This document shows, one piece after another, positions 17,346-25,529 of a DNA stretch of 64,000 nucleotides. The notes under the pieces are model-generated. The model ran no database searches. It saw only the letters and a list, made by a program, of their open reading frames with translations, and was not told the origin of the DNA. Source of the DNA: Desulfofustis glycolicus DSM 9705 (lineage in GTDB: Bacteria; Desulfobacterota; Desulfobulbia; Desulfobulbales; Desulfocapsaceae); the NCBI RefSeq assembly GCF_900130015.1, contig NZ_FQXS01000017.1, positions 46,770 to 110,769 on the forward strand, written 5' to 3'. The translations under genes and the position numbers were made by a program. Positions within the stretch are counted from its first letter, which is position 1. Each line of letters starts with the position of its first letter.

Positions 17346-18413
17346 TCAGCAGGGCATGACCAGCCAGATGTGGGTTTCGCCGGGAGCGCTTTCGGCACCG
17401 ACTCGACCGCCGTGCGCTTCGATCAACTCCCGGGTAATGGCCAGGCCGATACCGGCACCACCGCGACCTCTCGACCGCGAACGATCGGCGCGAAAAAATC
17501 GCTCGAAGATATAAGGGAGATCCTCGGCAGCAATGCCCGGACCACTGTTGGCGAAGTCCACTTTGAATCCTTCGTGAACCCGGTCGATGGTGATCGTCAC
17601 CCGGCCATCGGCTGGTGTATAGTTCCAGCAGTTCTCGGTGAGATTGAGCAGGGCCTGGGACAGCTTGTCACGATCGGCCATGACCGAACGTTCTTCAGGA
17701 CTGAACCCCGTCTCGACCCTGATGTTTTTTTCCCGAAAATTGAGCTGATGCAGAGCGAGCACCTGCTCGACCAGCGCAGTCAGATTGACCTGTTCCTTCT
17801 TCAAATAGGCCCGTGCGGCATCGGCCCTGGCGAGCCGCTGCAGGTCGTCCACCAGATGCACCAGCCGCAGATTCTCCTGCTGCAGCATCCGAAACGTTGC
17901 CGCCGTCGGTGGGATAACCCCGTCGTTAAGGCCCTCCAGATAACCGCGCAGATTGGTGAGCGGTGTCCGCAGTTCATGAGCCACATCGGCGACCATGGTC
18001 TTGCGCAACCGTTCGATCCCCTCGAGGCTGTCGGCCATCCGATTGAAGGCAAGACCGAGCTGGCCGACCTCATCGGTGGTGGTTACCTCGGCCCGCGCCG
18101 AATAGTCGCCGGCAGCGACCTCCCGGGTCACCGCAGTCATCTGGGACAGGGGCCGGAGTACCCGGGAGGTCAATAGATAGCTGAGCACAAAGGCCAGCGC
18201 CAGCGCCGCTAATCCGGCCCATATCAGGTAAAAATGGATCGACGAGAGAAACATCCGGTGGATTTCGTCCGGGGAGACATCATAGACTTCCATCAACGCC
18301 ATAAAATACTTGGCTGCAAGTTTATCGATCGCCAACCAGACAATCAGAAAGCTGACTCCGATGACCGGAAAAATATTGGTCAACAGGAGTTTCCACAGCA
18401 ACCGGTTCTTCAT
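17346..18413 (-). CDS. Membrane sensor histidine kinase
   Basis: A 355-residue kinase with two transmembrane helices (about 9-27 and 62-82) framing a very short periplasmic loop of about 35 residues, then HAMP (82-134), the dimerisation and phosphoacceptor helix with H146 (VADVAHELRTPLTNLRGYLEGL), and an HATPase domain with N-box LTENCWNYTPADG and G-boxes FANSGPGIAAEDLPYIFERFFR and GRGGAGIGLAITRELIEAHGG. The short loop suggests sensing in or near the membrane. The start at 18413 is 4 bases after the stop of the response regulator and has an AGGAA site. Its position ahead of the Met-rich and msrAB genes resembles the HprSR-MsrPQ arrangement of E. coli in principle. Confidence 0.92.
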   Translation of the reverse strand: MKNRLLWKLLLTNIFPVIGVSFLIVWLAIDKLAAKYFMALMEVYDVSPDEIHRMFLSSIHFYLIWAGLAALALAFVLSYLLTSRVLRPLSQMTAVTREVAAGDYSARAEVTTTDEVGQLGLAFNRMADSLEGIERLRKTMVADVAHELRTPLTNLRGYLEGLNDGVIPPTAATFRMLQQENLRLVHLVDDLQRLARADAARAYLKKEQVNLTALVEQVLALHQLNFREKNIRVETGFSPEERSVMADRDKLSQALLNLTENCWNYTPADGRVTITIDRVHEGFKVDFANSGPGIAAEDLPYIFERFFRADRSRSRGRGGAGIGLAITRELIEAHGGRVGAESAPGETHIWLVMPC

Positions 18414-18417
18414 CCGC

Positions 18418-19122
18418 TCATTCCTCGTCCCGGTCGGCAAAGCGATATCCGAAACCACGTACAGTCTCGATCAACTGCGGTTTCGCGGGATCGGTTTCAA
18501 TCTTCTGCCGCAGGTTGCCGATGTGAACATCAATGACTCGTTCAATCACGCTTTCGCCGTGTTCGTAAAAACGGTCGAGCAGGGTAGCACGGGAAAACAC
18601 CCGCCCGGGAGCCGACATCAGGGTAAACAACAACTTATACTCCGAGGCGGTCAGGTTGACCGGCTGGCCGTTCCGGGTTACCCGACATTTGTCCGGATCC
18701 AGGACCACTCCACCCTGGGACAAAATTCTGTTTTGCCGGGCGTTTGACGGCGCGGTCCGGCGCAAAATGGCCTTGACCCGCGCTACCAGTTCCCGGGGAC
18801 TAAACGGTTTGACCAGATAATCGTCGGCACCGAGTGACAGCCCGAGCACCCGATCAAGCTCCTCCTCTCTGGCGGTCAACATCAAGATCGGCACGTTGGA
18901 CGTTTTGCGCAACTCGCGGCAAACTTCCCACCCATCGATTTTGGGCAGCATCACGTCAAGGATAATGAAACCGGGGGAGCGTCGACGGGCCACCGCCAGC
19001 GCCTGCTCACCGTCATAAGCGGCCAGCGTTACAAAACCCTCTCTTTCAAGATAGGTGGCAACCAGTGCCGAGGTGTTGGGATCGTCCTCGACGATGAGGA
19101 TCGGCTCGCTCATATCGACCAT
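18418..19122 (-). CDS. OmpR/PhoB-family response regulator
   Basis: The receiver domain has acidic pocket E12-D13-D14, phosphoacceptor D56 (FIILDVMLPKIDG), Thr in MLTAR and Lys in VKPFSPRELV. The C-terminal winged-helix domain ends ERVIDVHIGNLRQKIETDPAKPQLIETVRGFGYRF, typical of OmpR-class DNA-binding regulators that recognise direct repeats. The ATG at 19122 follows GGAGGAAG. It is transcribed with the kinase, and the downstream Met-rich and msrAB genes on the same strand are its likely targets. Confidence 0.94.
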   Translation of the reverse strand: MVDMSEPILIVEDDPNTSALVATYLEREGFVTLAAYDGEQALAVARRRSPGFIILDVMLPKIDGWEVCRELRKTSNVPILMLTAREEELDRVLGLSLGADDYLVKPFSPRELVARVKAILRRTAPSNARQNRILSQGGVVLDPDKCRVTRNGQPVNLTASEYKLLFTLMSAPGRVFSRATLLDRFYEHGESVIERVIDVHIGNLRQKIETDPAKPQLIETVRGFGYRFADRDEE

Positions 19123-19335
19123 GACCGGTTCTTCCTCCGGCAGTTGTTCGAGTTAACGGTTCCGGGCCGGCGAGAGCTCCGCATCGGCGCTGACCGACGA
19201 CCTGCCGGCCGGGTCGAGTCGGCCGACTGCGGCGAGTCGGTACGATGTCGAAAACCCGATCACACCTCTTGTCTCAGGAAAACCGCAGATTTTAGGACGG
19301 TTGGGCAGGGTCGGCCGGGAACCACGGATAAAAGA

Positions 19336-19364
19336 TTGAAATCAGCAGGCGTCCATTGGATACT
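19336..19364 (+). promoter_or_regulatory. Candidate promoter for the SDR gene within a 361-base divergent gap
   Basis: TTGAAA (19336-19341) and GATACT (19359-19364) are separated by 17 bases, 120 bases ahead of the SDR start. The rest of the gap 19123-19483 separates the leftward two-component system from the rightward SDR gene and holds no gene; its first 130 bases are very GC-rich and show no recognisable element. Confidence 0.35.
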
Positions 19365-19483
19365 TTCCGGTAACCTGTCCGGAGGATTCCTGCTTTTTCT
19401 CCGGTATACTATGACAACGATCACGTACCGAGACAAATGTTCTTTTGTCCACCACCACCCCGCAGTTTTCTTCCGGAGGCGTC

Positions 19484-20254
19484 ATGATCGATCTCACTGA
19501 ACGTATTATCGTCGTTACCGGCGGCGCCCAGGGCATCGGCCGGGGTATTGTCGAAACCCTGCTGGCAGCCGGCGCCTCGGTGGTCATCGCCGATCACGAC
19601 CAGGAGGCGGGTGAGGAACTGCTTGAGGTACTGGCACAGCCGGATCGTCTGCTGCTGGTGCCGACGGACGTGCGCCTGGAACCGCAGATTGAACGGTGCC
19701 TGGCCGAGGCCATCAAGCGGTTCGGCGCCATCGACGGCCTGGTTAACAACGCCGGTATTGCTTCCCCGGGACGCACCCCGGTTACCGAATTGAGCTTGAA
19801 CCAGTGGGAGCTGATGATCACTACCAACCTGACGAGCAGTTTCCTGACCGCCAAGCATGCCGCCCCCCATCTCAGCCAACGGCAGGGCGCCATAGTCAAT
19901 ATTTCCTCGACCCGGGCACTGCAGTCGGAGGCCAACACCGAGGCCTATTCCGCCGCCAAAGGCGGCCTCGTGTCACTGACCCATGCTCTGGCGATCAGCC
20001 TCGGCAGCCGGATTCGCGTCAACGCCATTCTCCCCGGCTGGATCGATGTCGGTCCCTACCGGAAAAAAGCAGTACGGTGCGAACCGGTCACCGATCCGGA
20101 GGAACACCGGCAACACCCGGCAGGCAGAATCGGCACACCTCGCGATGTAGGCGCACTGACCGCTTTCCTCCTGTCCGCCGACGCCGGTTTCATCACCGGC
20201 CAGGCCTTCGTCGTCGACGGCGGCATGACCAGGAAAATGATCTACCGCGATTAA
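19484..20254 (+). CDS. Short-chain dehydrogenase/reductase
   Basis: Classical SDR of 256 residues. The nucleotide site is TGGAQGIGRG at the N-terminus, the structural motif is LVNNAGIA, and the catalytic Ser, Tyr and Lys are in NISSTRALQSEANTEAYSAAKGG. The C-terminus GQAFVVDGGMTRKM is typical. The aspartate after strand 2 (IADHD) favours NAD(H). The substrate cannot be told from sequence. The ATG at 19484 follows CCGGAGG. A terminator-like hairpin lies just behind the stop. Confidence 0.88.
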   Translation: MIDLTERIIVVTGGAQGIGRGIVETLLAAGASVVIADHDQEAGEELLEVLAQPDRLLLVPTDVRLEPQIERCLAEAIKRFGAIDGLVNNAGIASPGRTPVTELSLNQWELMITTNLTSSFLTAKHAAPHLSQRQGAIVNISSTRALQSEANTEAYSAAKGGLVSLTHALAISLGSRIRVNAILPGWIDVGPYRKKAVRCEPVTDPEEHRQHPAGRIGTPRDVGALTAFLLSADAGFITGQAFVVDGGMTRKMIYRD

Positions 20255-20259
20255 TTTCT

Positions 20260-20284
20260 CGGGACCGATCATCGATCGGTCCCG
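20260..20284 (+). terminator. Terminator-like hairpin after the SDR gene
   Basis: A perfect 10-bp stem (20260-20269 with 20275-20284) with a 5-nt loop begins 6 bases after the SDR stop. There is no T-run, so termination would be inefficient or rho-assisted. Confidence 0.35.
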
Positions 20285-20449
20285 GTTCGGGGCGGGCCCG
20301 TTGGAAGCCGCCGCACGCCGATAATCTGTTGCGTGAATGGCCTGGCTACTAAAGGATCGGCCGGAATCTCCCGATACAGCTACAACTGCCGGTGTCGTTG
20401 GTGACCCGGCTCCTGCCGGGAAAACGGGGGAAGGGGAACCTGCGTCTTC

Positions 20450-20755
20450 ATGAAATTCTGCGCCGTCTGTGAAAAACCGCTTGATTTTCAGGAGTTTCTC
20501 GATGGAGACGTGTGCACGTCCTGCCGGCAGCAACAGCAACGCACGGCTGCAAAACCGGCCGAACGGGAACTCGATATCGAGACGCTGCTCGATACCACGC
20601 TGAGTCTCTCCGGCGACAAGGTGGAATTGCGCTCACCGGAAGGCTGGGTGCTGTGGACAGCCGGCGCCGGCCAGCAGCAGCGCTTGCGTGCCATCCTGGC
20701 CGGGGCTCAGAGAATTCTGGAAATTCGGCGCAAACGCAGCAGGAATAAGCCATGA
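20450..20755 (+). CDS. Small protein with two CxxC knuckles
   Basis: A 101-residue protein with MKFCAVCEKPLDF and VCTSCRQQQQ, giving a four-cysteine site likely to bind zinc in the first 30 residues. The rest is mixed charged, with a VELRSPEGWVLWTAG strand segment and a basic end (RRKRSRNKP). No known family was recognised. It precedes the MinD-like ATPase by 49 bases on the same strand, so they are probably one operon. Confidence 0.6.
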   Translation: MKFCAVCEKPLDFQEFLDGDVCTSCRQQQQRTAAKPAERELDIETLLDTTLSLSGDKVELRSPEGWVLWTAGAGQQQRLRAILAGAQRILEIRRKRSRNKP

Positions 20756-20804
20756 CGGCAGGCAACGACAGCCGGACACAACCGAACCATCACGGATAAC
20801 GATC

Positions 20805-21734
20805 ATGTCGATTATCATCTCCATCGGATCGGGCAAGGGCGGAACCGGAAAGTCGACCATCGCCGCCAACCTTGCCTGTGTGCTGGCCCGCAGTGGCCGA
20901 CGCGTCTGCCTGGCCGACCTGGATCTCGGCGGCGCCGATATCCACATTCAATTCGGCCTGTTCGAGCCGCCTCGGACGCTTACCGACTTTATCACCAGAC
21001 GGTGCGACTCCCTCAACGAGGTTCTGCAAACGCTCGATACCGTCCACGGACTGCAACTGCTGGTCGGTACCGGCGACACCCTGCAGACCGCCAATATGAA
21101 CTACCAGCAGAAACAACGATTGCTGCGCGGTCTGCAGACCATCGACTGCGACATTCTGATCCTAGACACCGGCGCCGGCGCCAACTATCACGTGCTCGAC
21201 TTTTTCATGGCCGCCGATATCCAGGTCTGCATCACCTGCCCGGAAGCAACGGCGATCTTGGATTTTTACCGGTTTCTGCAATTAGCCACCATTCGCAAAG
21301 CGTTGTCGAGTTTTCTGTCCGGCAGCGAGGTTGGCACGGCGCTGCGGGAGCACTCGTTCGAGACTCTCGATCAGGTCTTTACTCTGGCCGAAGAGACCCA
21401 GCCGGGCGCTCGGCTCAAGGCACGGGAGGCGCTGGAATTTTTCAATCCGCTGTTGATCATCAACCGGGTCGGCAACAACGCCCGCCTGAACCAGATGAAA
21501 CTGCGCACATTGGTCGCCAAATACCTCGGCGTCAATCTACCCGATCTGGGCGAAATCCCCGAGGACCAGTCAGTCGGACGGGCGCTGCGCTCATTTCTGC
21601 CGGTTTGCGAATACGCGCCCGACTCCCCGTCGGCACAGGCGATAGCAAAGATCGGCACCCGGCTGGGCAAAGTGGTCGACCTCTATGAGACCAAGCGACG
21701 TGCTGCGGCCGATAACCCGGCTGAATCCGGCTGA
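20805..21734 (+). CDS. MinD/FlhG-type P-loop ATPase
   Basis: A 309-residue ParA/MinD-family ATPase. The deviant Walker A motif is KGGTGKS at residues 11-17, followed by ADLDLGGADIHIQFGL (Walker A' region) and ILDTGAGANYHVLDFF (Walker B). The insertion-rich C-terminal half (FNPLLIINRVGNNARLNQMKL) is typical of MinD-like proteins of Desulfobacterota with no fixed partner, similar to FlhG/YlxH. Dimer-forming ATPases of this kind position cell structures on the membrane or nucleoid. Neither MinC, MinE nor flagellar genes are nearby. The ATG at 20805 is chosen because the protein then starts right at the first strand. Confidence 0.85.
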   Translation: MSIIISIGSGKGGTGKSTIAANLACVLARSGRRVCLADLDLGGADIHIQFGLFEPPRTLTDFITRRCDSLNEVLQTLDTVHGLQLLVGTGDTLQTANMNYQQKQRLLRGLQTIDCDILILDTGAGANYHVLDFFMAADIQVCITCPEATAILDFYRFLQLATIRKALSSFLSGSEVGTALREHSFETLDQVFTLAEETQPGARLKAREALEFFNPLLIINRVGNNARLNQMKLRTLVAKYLGVNLPDLGEIPEDQSVGRALRSFLPVCEYAPDSPSAQAIAKIGTRLGKVVDLYETKRRAAADNPAESG

Positions 21735-21745
21735 GCCGTCCGCGG

Positions 21746-22642
21746 CTATCCCTTTCGGACCGGCAGGCGCCGGCGCTGCAGGATAAAGAGGTTGCCGAGC
21801 AAAATCAAGCCGACTCCGGCAGCGGCGACGATCGACCAGCGATAATCCTCCCAGATCGTCGAAATAGTCAGCGCGACGATCGGAAAAAGCAGTGTTGAAT
21901 AGGCGGCTCGATCGGCACCGATCGAACCGATCAGGGACAGGTAACAACCGAAGGCAATCACCGAACCGAATAGGGCAAGGTAGACGAGTGAACCGACATA
22001 GGCCGGCGACGGGTCGAAGGTAAACGGTGTCGACGTGGCCAGCGCGGCGAGCACCATCACCAGCGCACCATAGCCCATACCAAAGGCGTTGGTCTGAATA
22101 ATCGGCAGCGAATTCATCTGGTTTCTGGCCGACACGATATTGCCGAGCGAGGCGAACAATGTGGCCACGACGCAAATCAAGGCGCCGCGGAACCCCTCGT
22201 CGGCCAGGGAAAAAGCGGCAATCTCATGATGGAAGACGAGCACGATGCCGGCCAGGCCCAGGGCTGCACCGATCACCACCCGTGAATCGATCGGCGTTTT
22301 CAGAAATAGCGCCCCGTTCAGAATGTTCATCACCACGATCGTTGAGAAAATAACTGCCGCCAGACCGCTGGCGATATAGAGTTCGGCGATATAGAAAAGC
22401 AGATAGTTGCAGCCGAAAAGCAGCACCCCCTGCAAGAAGATGAAGCCGTGATCCCGCAGGGAAAAACGCATCGGCAGGCGTCTGATCCGGCACCAGGCCA
22501 GCAGGATGAGCGCTGCCAGCAGAAAGCGGTACGCCACCGAAACGATCGGGGCGACACTGCCAAGCTGCAGTTTAATACCGATCCAGGTCGATCCCCAGAT
22601 CAAGACGGTGGCCAGATAAAAGAGCAGGTTACGCATCGGCAT
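21746..22642 (-). CDS. EamA/DMT-superfamily exporter
   Basis: The 298-residue protein has ten predicted transmembrane helices in two EamA halves. The first half opens NLLFYLATVLIWGSTWIGIKLQLG and the second contains GALICVVATLFASLGNIVSARNQ and ends GVGLILLGNLFIL. These exporters move amino acids or small metabolites; the substrate is unknown. The ATG at 22642 has an AGGA site 9 bases upstream; the frame continues further up without such a site. Confidence 0.85.
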   Translation of the reverse strand: MPMRNLLFYLATVLIWGSTWIGIKLQLGSVAPIVSVAYRFLLAALILLAWCRIRRLPMRFSLRDHGFIFLQGVLLFGCNYLLFYIAELYIASGLAAVIFSTIVVMNILNGALFLKTPIDSRVVIGAALGLAGIVLVFHHEIAAFSLADEGFRGALICVVATLFASLGNIVSARNQMNSLPIIQTNAFGMGYGALVMVLAALATSTPFTFDPSPAYVGSLVYLALFGSVIAFGCYLSLIGSIGADRAAYSTLLFPIVALTISTIWEDYRWSIVAAAGVGLILLGNLFILQRRRLPVRKG

Positions 22643-22655
22643 GAGGGAAAATCCT

Positions 22656-22871
22656 TCAGCGGACAGCCTTGCTGTCGCGGGCGAGGAGACGGAGCGCAAG
22701 CAGGACGAACGGAAAACCGTGAAGCATGAGATCAAAGATGTCGACCGGCCTGGTCAGCGTGCCGCCGGCCAGCATTTTAAGCTTTTGCCAGAGATGCGGT
22801 TCGGGAACGAACGGCGCCAGGCCGAGTGTCAAACAGAGGATGACGAGCAGCGAGATCGGCAGACGTTTCAT
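22656..22871 (-). CDS. Small conserved membrane protein
   Basis: A 71-residue protein with two hydrophobic segments (PISLLVILCLTLGLAPF and LMLHGFPFVLLALRLL) linked by a conserved-looking loop PEPHLWQKLKMLAGGTLTRPVDIFD. Similar short proteins with PEPHLxxKLxML and TRPxDIFDL are widespread in proteobacteria and are sometimes mislabelled as RND transporters; the function is unknown. It lies 20 bases downstream of the ferritin-like gene and just upstream of the EamA exporter. Confidence 0.6.
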   Translation of the reverse strand: MKRLPISLLVILCLTLGLAPFVPEPHLWQKLKMLAGGTLTRPVDIFDLMLHGFPFVLLALRLLARDSKAVR

Positions 22872-22890
22872 GACCGGATCATACCTGAAC

Positions 22891-23364
22891 TCAGAGGCCG
22901 ACAGGATCGCTATCGGCCAGTTCGGCAATTTGTTCGGCGTGCCGACGCTCCTCTGCGATAATGACTTCCAGGTGCGACTTGACCTCAACATCTTCGATCA
23001 TGCTGTGCAGGAATTCGTAGAAAAGCGCGGTATCTTCTTCGAAGATACGCGACTGTTCGAGCGAATCCTCGACGTCACGCACCTGCCGCAACTCCTGCTG
23101 GTCCAGCGAAAAGGTCTGGTTGGCAACCATCTCCTGAAGCAATCGTCGGCCCATCTGCTCCAGTTCCAACTCGTCGCCGCTCAGGTGCCTGTTTGAGCGA
23201 ATCGAGGAGAACCACTCGGCATGCTCCCGCTCATCGTCGGCCATTCGCGTGAACAACGCGGCGATTTCCGGCTGATCGGCAGCGGCGGCGGCCCGGCGGT
23301 AGGCCTGTTCGCCGTTTTTTTCTATCTGAATGGCAATTTCTCGAATATCGTCAATGGTAAACAT
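22891..23364 (-). CDS. Rubrerythrin/ferritin-like diiron protein
   Basis: A 157-residue four-helix-bundle protein. Diiron ligands are visible as Glu19-type Glu in helix 1 (IEKNGEQAYRRA), E45 and H48 in DDEREHAEW, Glu in FEEDTALFYEFL, and the E-x-x-H motif in AEERRHAEQ. It lacks the C-terminal rubredoxin domain of full rubrerythrins. It likely handles peroxide or stores iron. The ATG follows GGAAGGAAGAG. It fits the oxidative-stress theme of the region in an anaerobe. Confidence 0.88.
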   Translation of the reverse strand: MFTIDDIREIAIQIEKNGEQAYRRAAAAADQPEIAALFTRMADDEREHAEWFSSIRSNRHLSGDELELEQMGRRLLQEMVANQTFSLDQQELRQVRDVEDSLEQSRIFEEDTALFYEFLHSMIEDVEVKSHLEVIIAEERRHAEQIAELADSDPVGL

Positions 23365-23528
23365 GGCTCTCTTCCTTCCCTGATGTCCGGCAGGCGATGA
23401 TTCTGCTCCCAGTCGGGGTGCACATGGTCGGTCACACCTATCGTTTCACGATTCCGTACACGGACCACCTATCTACCAATGATTGTACACCATGACAATA
23501 GGAGATCGATAGCGGGGCCGCCTCATCA

Positions 23529-24290
23529 TCACGCTGTTTGAGGTGTCAGTCCCCGTTTCTCCAGTTCGCCTCGCAGCCAATCCATGGCCCGGTCTACCGA
23601 TCCATCCGGTCCGCGCACGCCGATCTCGACCAGCCAGCGCCCATCCTGTGGAAAACGTGGCAGGCTCGACACCCTGACATCGCTAAACCGCCGCTGGACA
23701 TCCGTCAACAGGCCGATCAGCTCGCTCTCTCGGACATCGGCTACCGCCATTGCGGCTAACCGGTGATGTGGCCCGATACTTGTCTTGAAGCGGGTTGCGA
23801 CGACCCACTCGAGCATCGGCCAGGCCATTTCCGGAAAACCTGGCAGACAAAAAATGGTACCGAGAGAAAACCCGGGAATGTTATTGAACGGATTGGGGAT
23901 CAGATCGGCTCCCACCGGCAGTTCGGCCATCAGGACCCGGTTCGGATAGGCCTCGCGGCCGAACTGATTCTCAATCATCCGTAGCGCTTCGGGGTGGCGG
24001 ACGAGAGCCCGTTCATGCGCTGCCGCCATCGCCTGGCGTGTCAGGTCATCGGGGGTGGCGCCGATGCCGCCAAAACAGAAGCAGACCTCACCCCTGGCCC
24101 GGATCGCCCGGAACGTCTCGATCAACAGTGCTTCGTTGTCACCGACGTAGTTGACCCAGCTCAGATCGACACCGATAGCGGAAAAATAGGCCAACGCCCA
24201 CGGGAAATGTTTGTCGGTCCGTCGACCAAGCAAAAGTTCGTCGCCGATGATCAGTAGACCGACACCGGTCAATGCGTGTTCACCCTTCAC
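23529..24290 (-). CDS. Molybdopterin-binding (MoCF-biosynth/CinA-type) domain protein
   Basis: The 253-residue protein starts VKGEHALTGVGLLIIGDELLLGRRTDKH and has the MoCF core with FGGIGATPDDLTRQAMA, the GGTGPTxxD-type molybdopterin-binding loop, and a CinA-like NIPGFSLGTIFCLPGFPEMAWPML. The final third is a variable alpha-beta domain. CinA-type enzymes of this size take part in NMN amidohydrolase or pyrophosphatase reactions or only bind molybdopterin; the exact role cannot be decided. GTG at 24290 is preferred because AGGAGGT lies 6 bases upstream; an ATG 7 codons earlier would place this site inside the coding sequence. Confidence 0.75.
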   Translation of the reverse strand: MKGEHALTGVGLLIIGDELLLGRRTDKHFPWALAYFSAIGVDLSWVNYVGDNEALLIETFRAIRARGEVCFCFGGIGATPDDLTRQAMAAAHERALVRHPEALRMIENQFGREAYPNRVLMAELPVGADLIPNPFNNIPGFSLGTIFCLPGFPEMAWPMLEWVVATRFKTSIGPHHRLAAMAVADVRESELIGLLTDVQRRFSDVRVSSLPRFPQDGRWLVEIGVRGPDGSVDRAMDWLRGELEKRGLTPQTA

Positions 24291-24448
24291 GCCACAACCT
24301 CCTTTTTCCATTTGCCGCCAGCACGAAAATACTCTGCCACCTTTGGCGGGCTTGGTCAAGAACCACCGCCGAGCGCCCCCGTGTCGAACTCAAGTATTGA
24401 AATATGTGCCCCGATGCAGGTATATCGGAAGGCATGAAACACCCCGGG

Positions 24449-24479
24449 GAAGAGATCCGGGCCTGTGCGGGATCTCTTC
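24449..24479 (+). other. Hairpin in the epd leader
   Basis: A perfect 10-bp inverted repeat (24449-24458 with 24470-24479, loop of 11) ends 35 bases before the epd start. It lies in the divergent 224-base gap and could sit in either leader. No T-run follows. Confidence 0.35.
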
Positions 24480-24514
24480 TCATTTCGTCAACACTCCAGT
24501 GTGAATAACTCGTT

Positions 24515-25528
24515 ATGAATATCGCCATCAACGGTTTCGGCAGGATCGGACGCTGCATCCTGCGAGCCCTCTACGAATCCGGCCGGTCTGTAGAGATGAA
24601 GATCGTCGGCATCAATGAACGCTACGGGATCGAGTCATGCGCCCATCTGACCCGCTTCGACTCAACCCACGGCACTTTCAGCCGGGAGGTCGCCATCGAT
24701 GGCGACTTCCTGGTCATCGACGGCGACCGGATTCGCATTCTCAACCAGCCCGACCTCAGCCGCCTGCCCTGGGAGGAGCTGGCCGTCGATGTGGTACTCG
24801 AGTGCAGCGGCAGCTTTGTCGAACGGGAGATTGCCGCCCGTCACCTGACCGCCGGAGCCGGCAGGGTCATCTTCTCCTGTCCGGCCCGGCCCGACGTCGA
24901 CGCGACCATCGTCTACGGTCTCAACCACCAGATTCTCGGGCCCCAGCACCGGATCATCGCCAACGCCTCCTGCACCACCAACTGCATCAGCCACCTGATC
25001 AGGATCATTGACGAACAGTTTGGCATCGACAGCGGCGTCATTACCACCGTGCACTCAATGATGAACGACCAGCCCGTTATCGACGCCTACCACAATCCGG
25101 ACCTGCGCAAGAGCCGGAGTTCGAGCAACTCGATCATTCCGGTCACCACCGAACTGGCCCGCGGTATCGACCGGGTCTTTCCCGAACTGGCCGGACGCTT
25201 CACCGCCGTGGCCTTTCGCGTGCCGGTGCTCAACGTGTCAACGATGCAACTCACTGCACTGGTCAAACAAACCCCATCGGTGGCCGCGATCAATGCCCTG
25301 TTCAGTAAAGCGGCACGCCAGGATTTAGCGGGCATCCTCGGCTATACCGAGTTGCCCCTCGTTTCCTGCGATTTCAACCACGACCCGCACTCGGCGGTGG
25401 TGGACGGTAGCCATACGAGCATCAGCGGCGGCCGCATGGTCAACCTGCTGGCCTGGTTCGACAACGAGTGGGGCTACGCCAACCGGATGCTCGACACCGC
25501 GGCAGCGCTCCAACAGGCAGCGGACTAA
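24515..25528 (+). CDS. epd: Erythrose-4-phosphate dehydrogenase (GAPDH superfamily)
   Basis: The NAD-binding opening is MNIAINGFGRIGRC and the catalytic cysteine is C153 in ASCTTNC. The segment HSMMNDQPVIDAYHNPDLRKSRSSSNSIIPV and TELPLVSCDFNHDPHSAVVDGSHTSISG follow E. coli Epd far more closely than glycolytic GAPDH. The reaction oxidises D-erythrose 4-phosphate to 4-phosphoerythronate, the first step of the DXP-dependent pyridoxal phosphate route. The 337-residue length is normal. No other pyridoxal genes are in the window. A GAPDH role cannot be fully excluded. The stop lies next to that of convergent tatD. Confidence 0.85.
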   Translation: MNIAINGFGRIGRCILRALYESGRSVEMKIVGINERYGIESCAHLTRFDSTHGTFSREVAIDGDFLVIDGDRIRILNQPDLSRLPWEELAVDVVLECSGSFVEREIAARHLTAGAGRVIFSCPARPDVDATIVYGLNHQILGPQHRIIANASCTTNCISHLIRIIDEQFGIDSGVITTVHSMMNDQPVIDAYHNPDLRKSRSSSNSIIPVTTELARGIDRVFPELAGRFTAVAFRVPVLNVSTMQLTALVKQTPSVAAINALFSKAARQDLAGILGYTELPLVSCDFNHDPHSAVVDGSHTSISGGRMVNLLAWFDNEWGYANRMLDTAAALQQAAD

Positions 25529-25529
25529 C

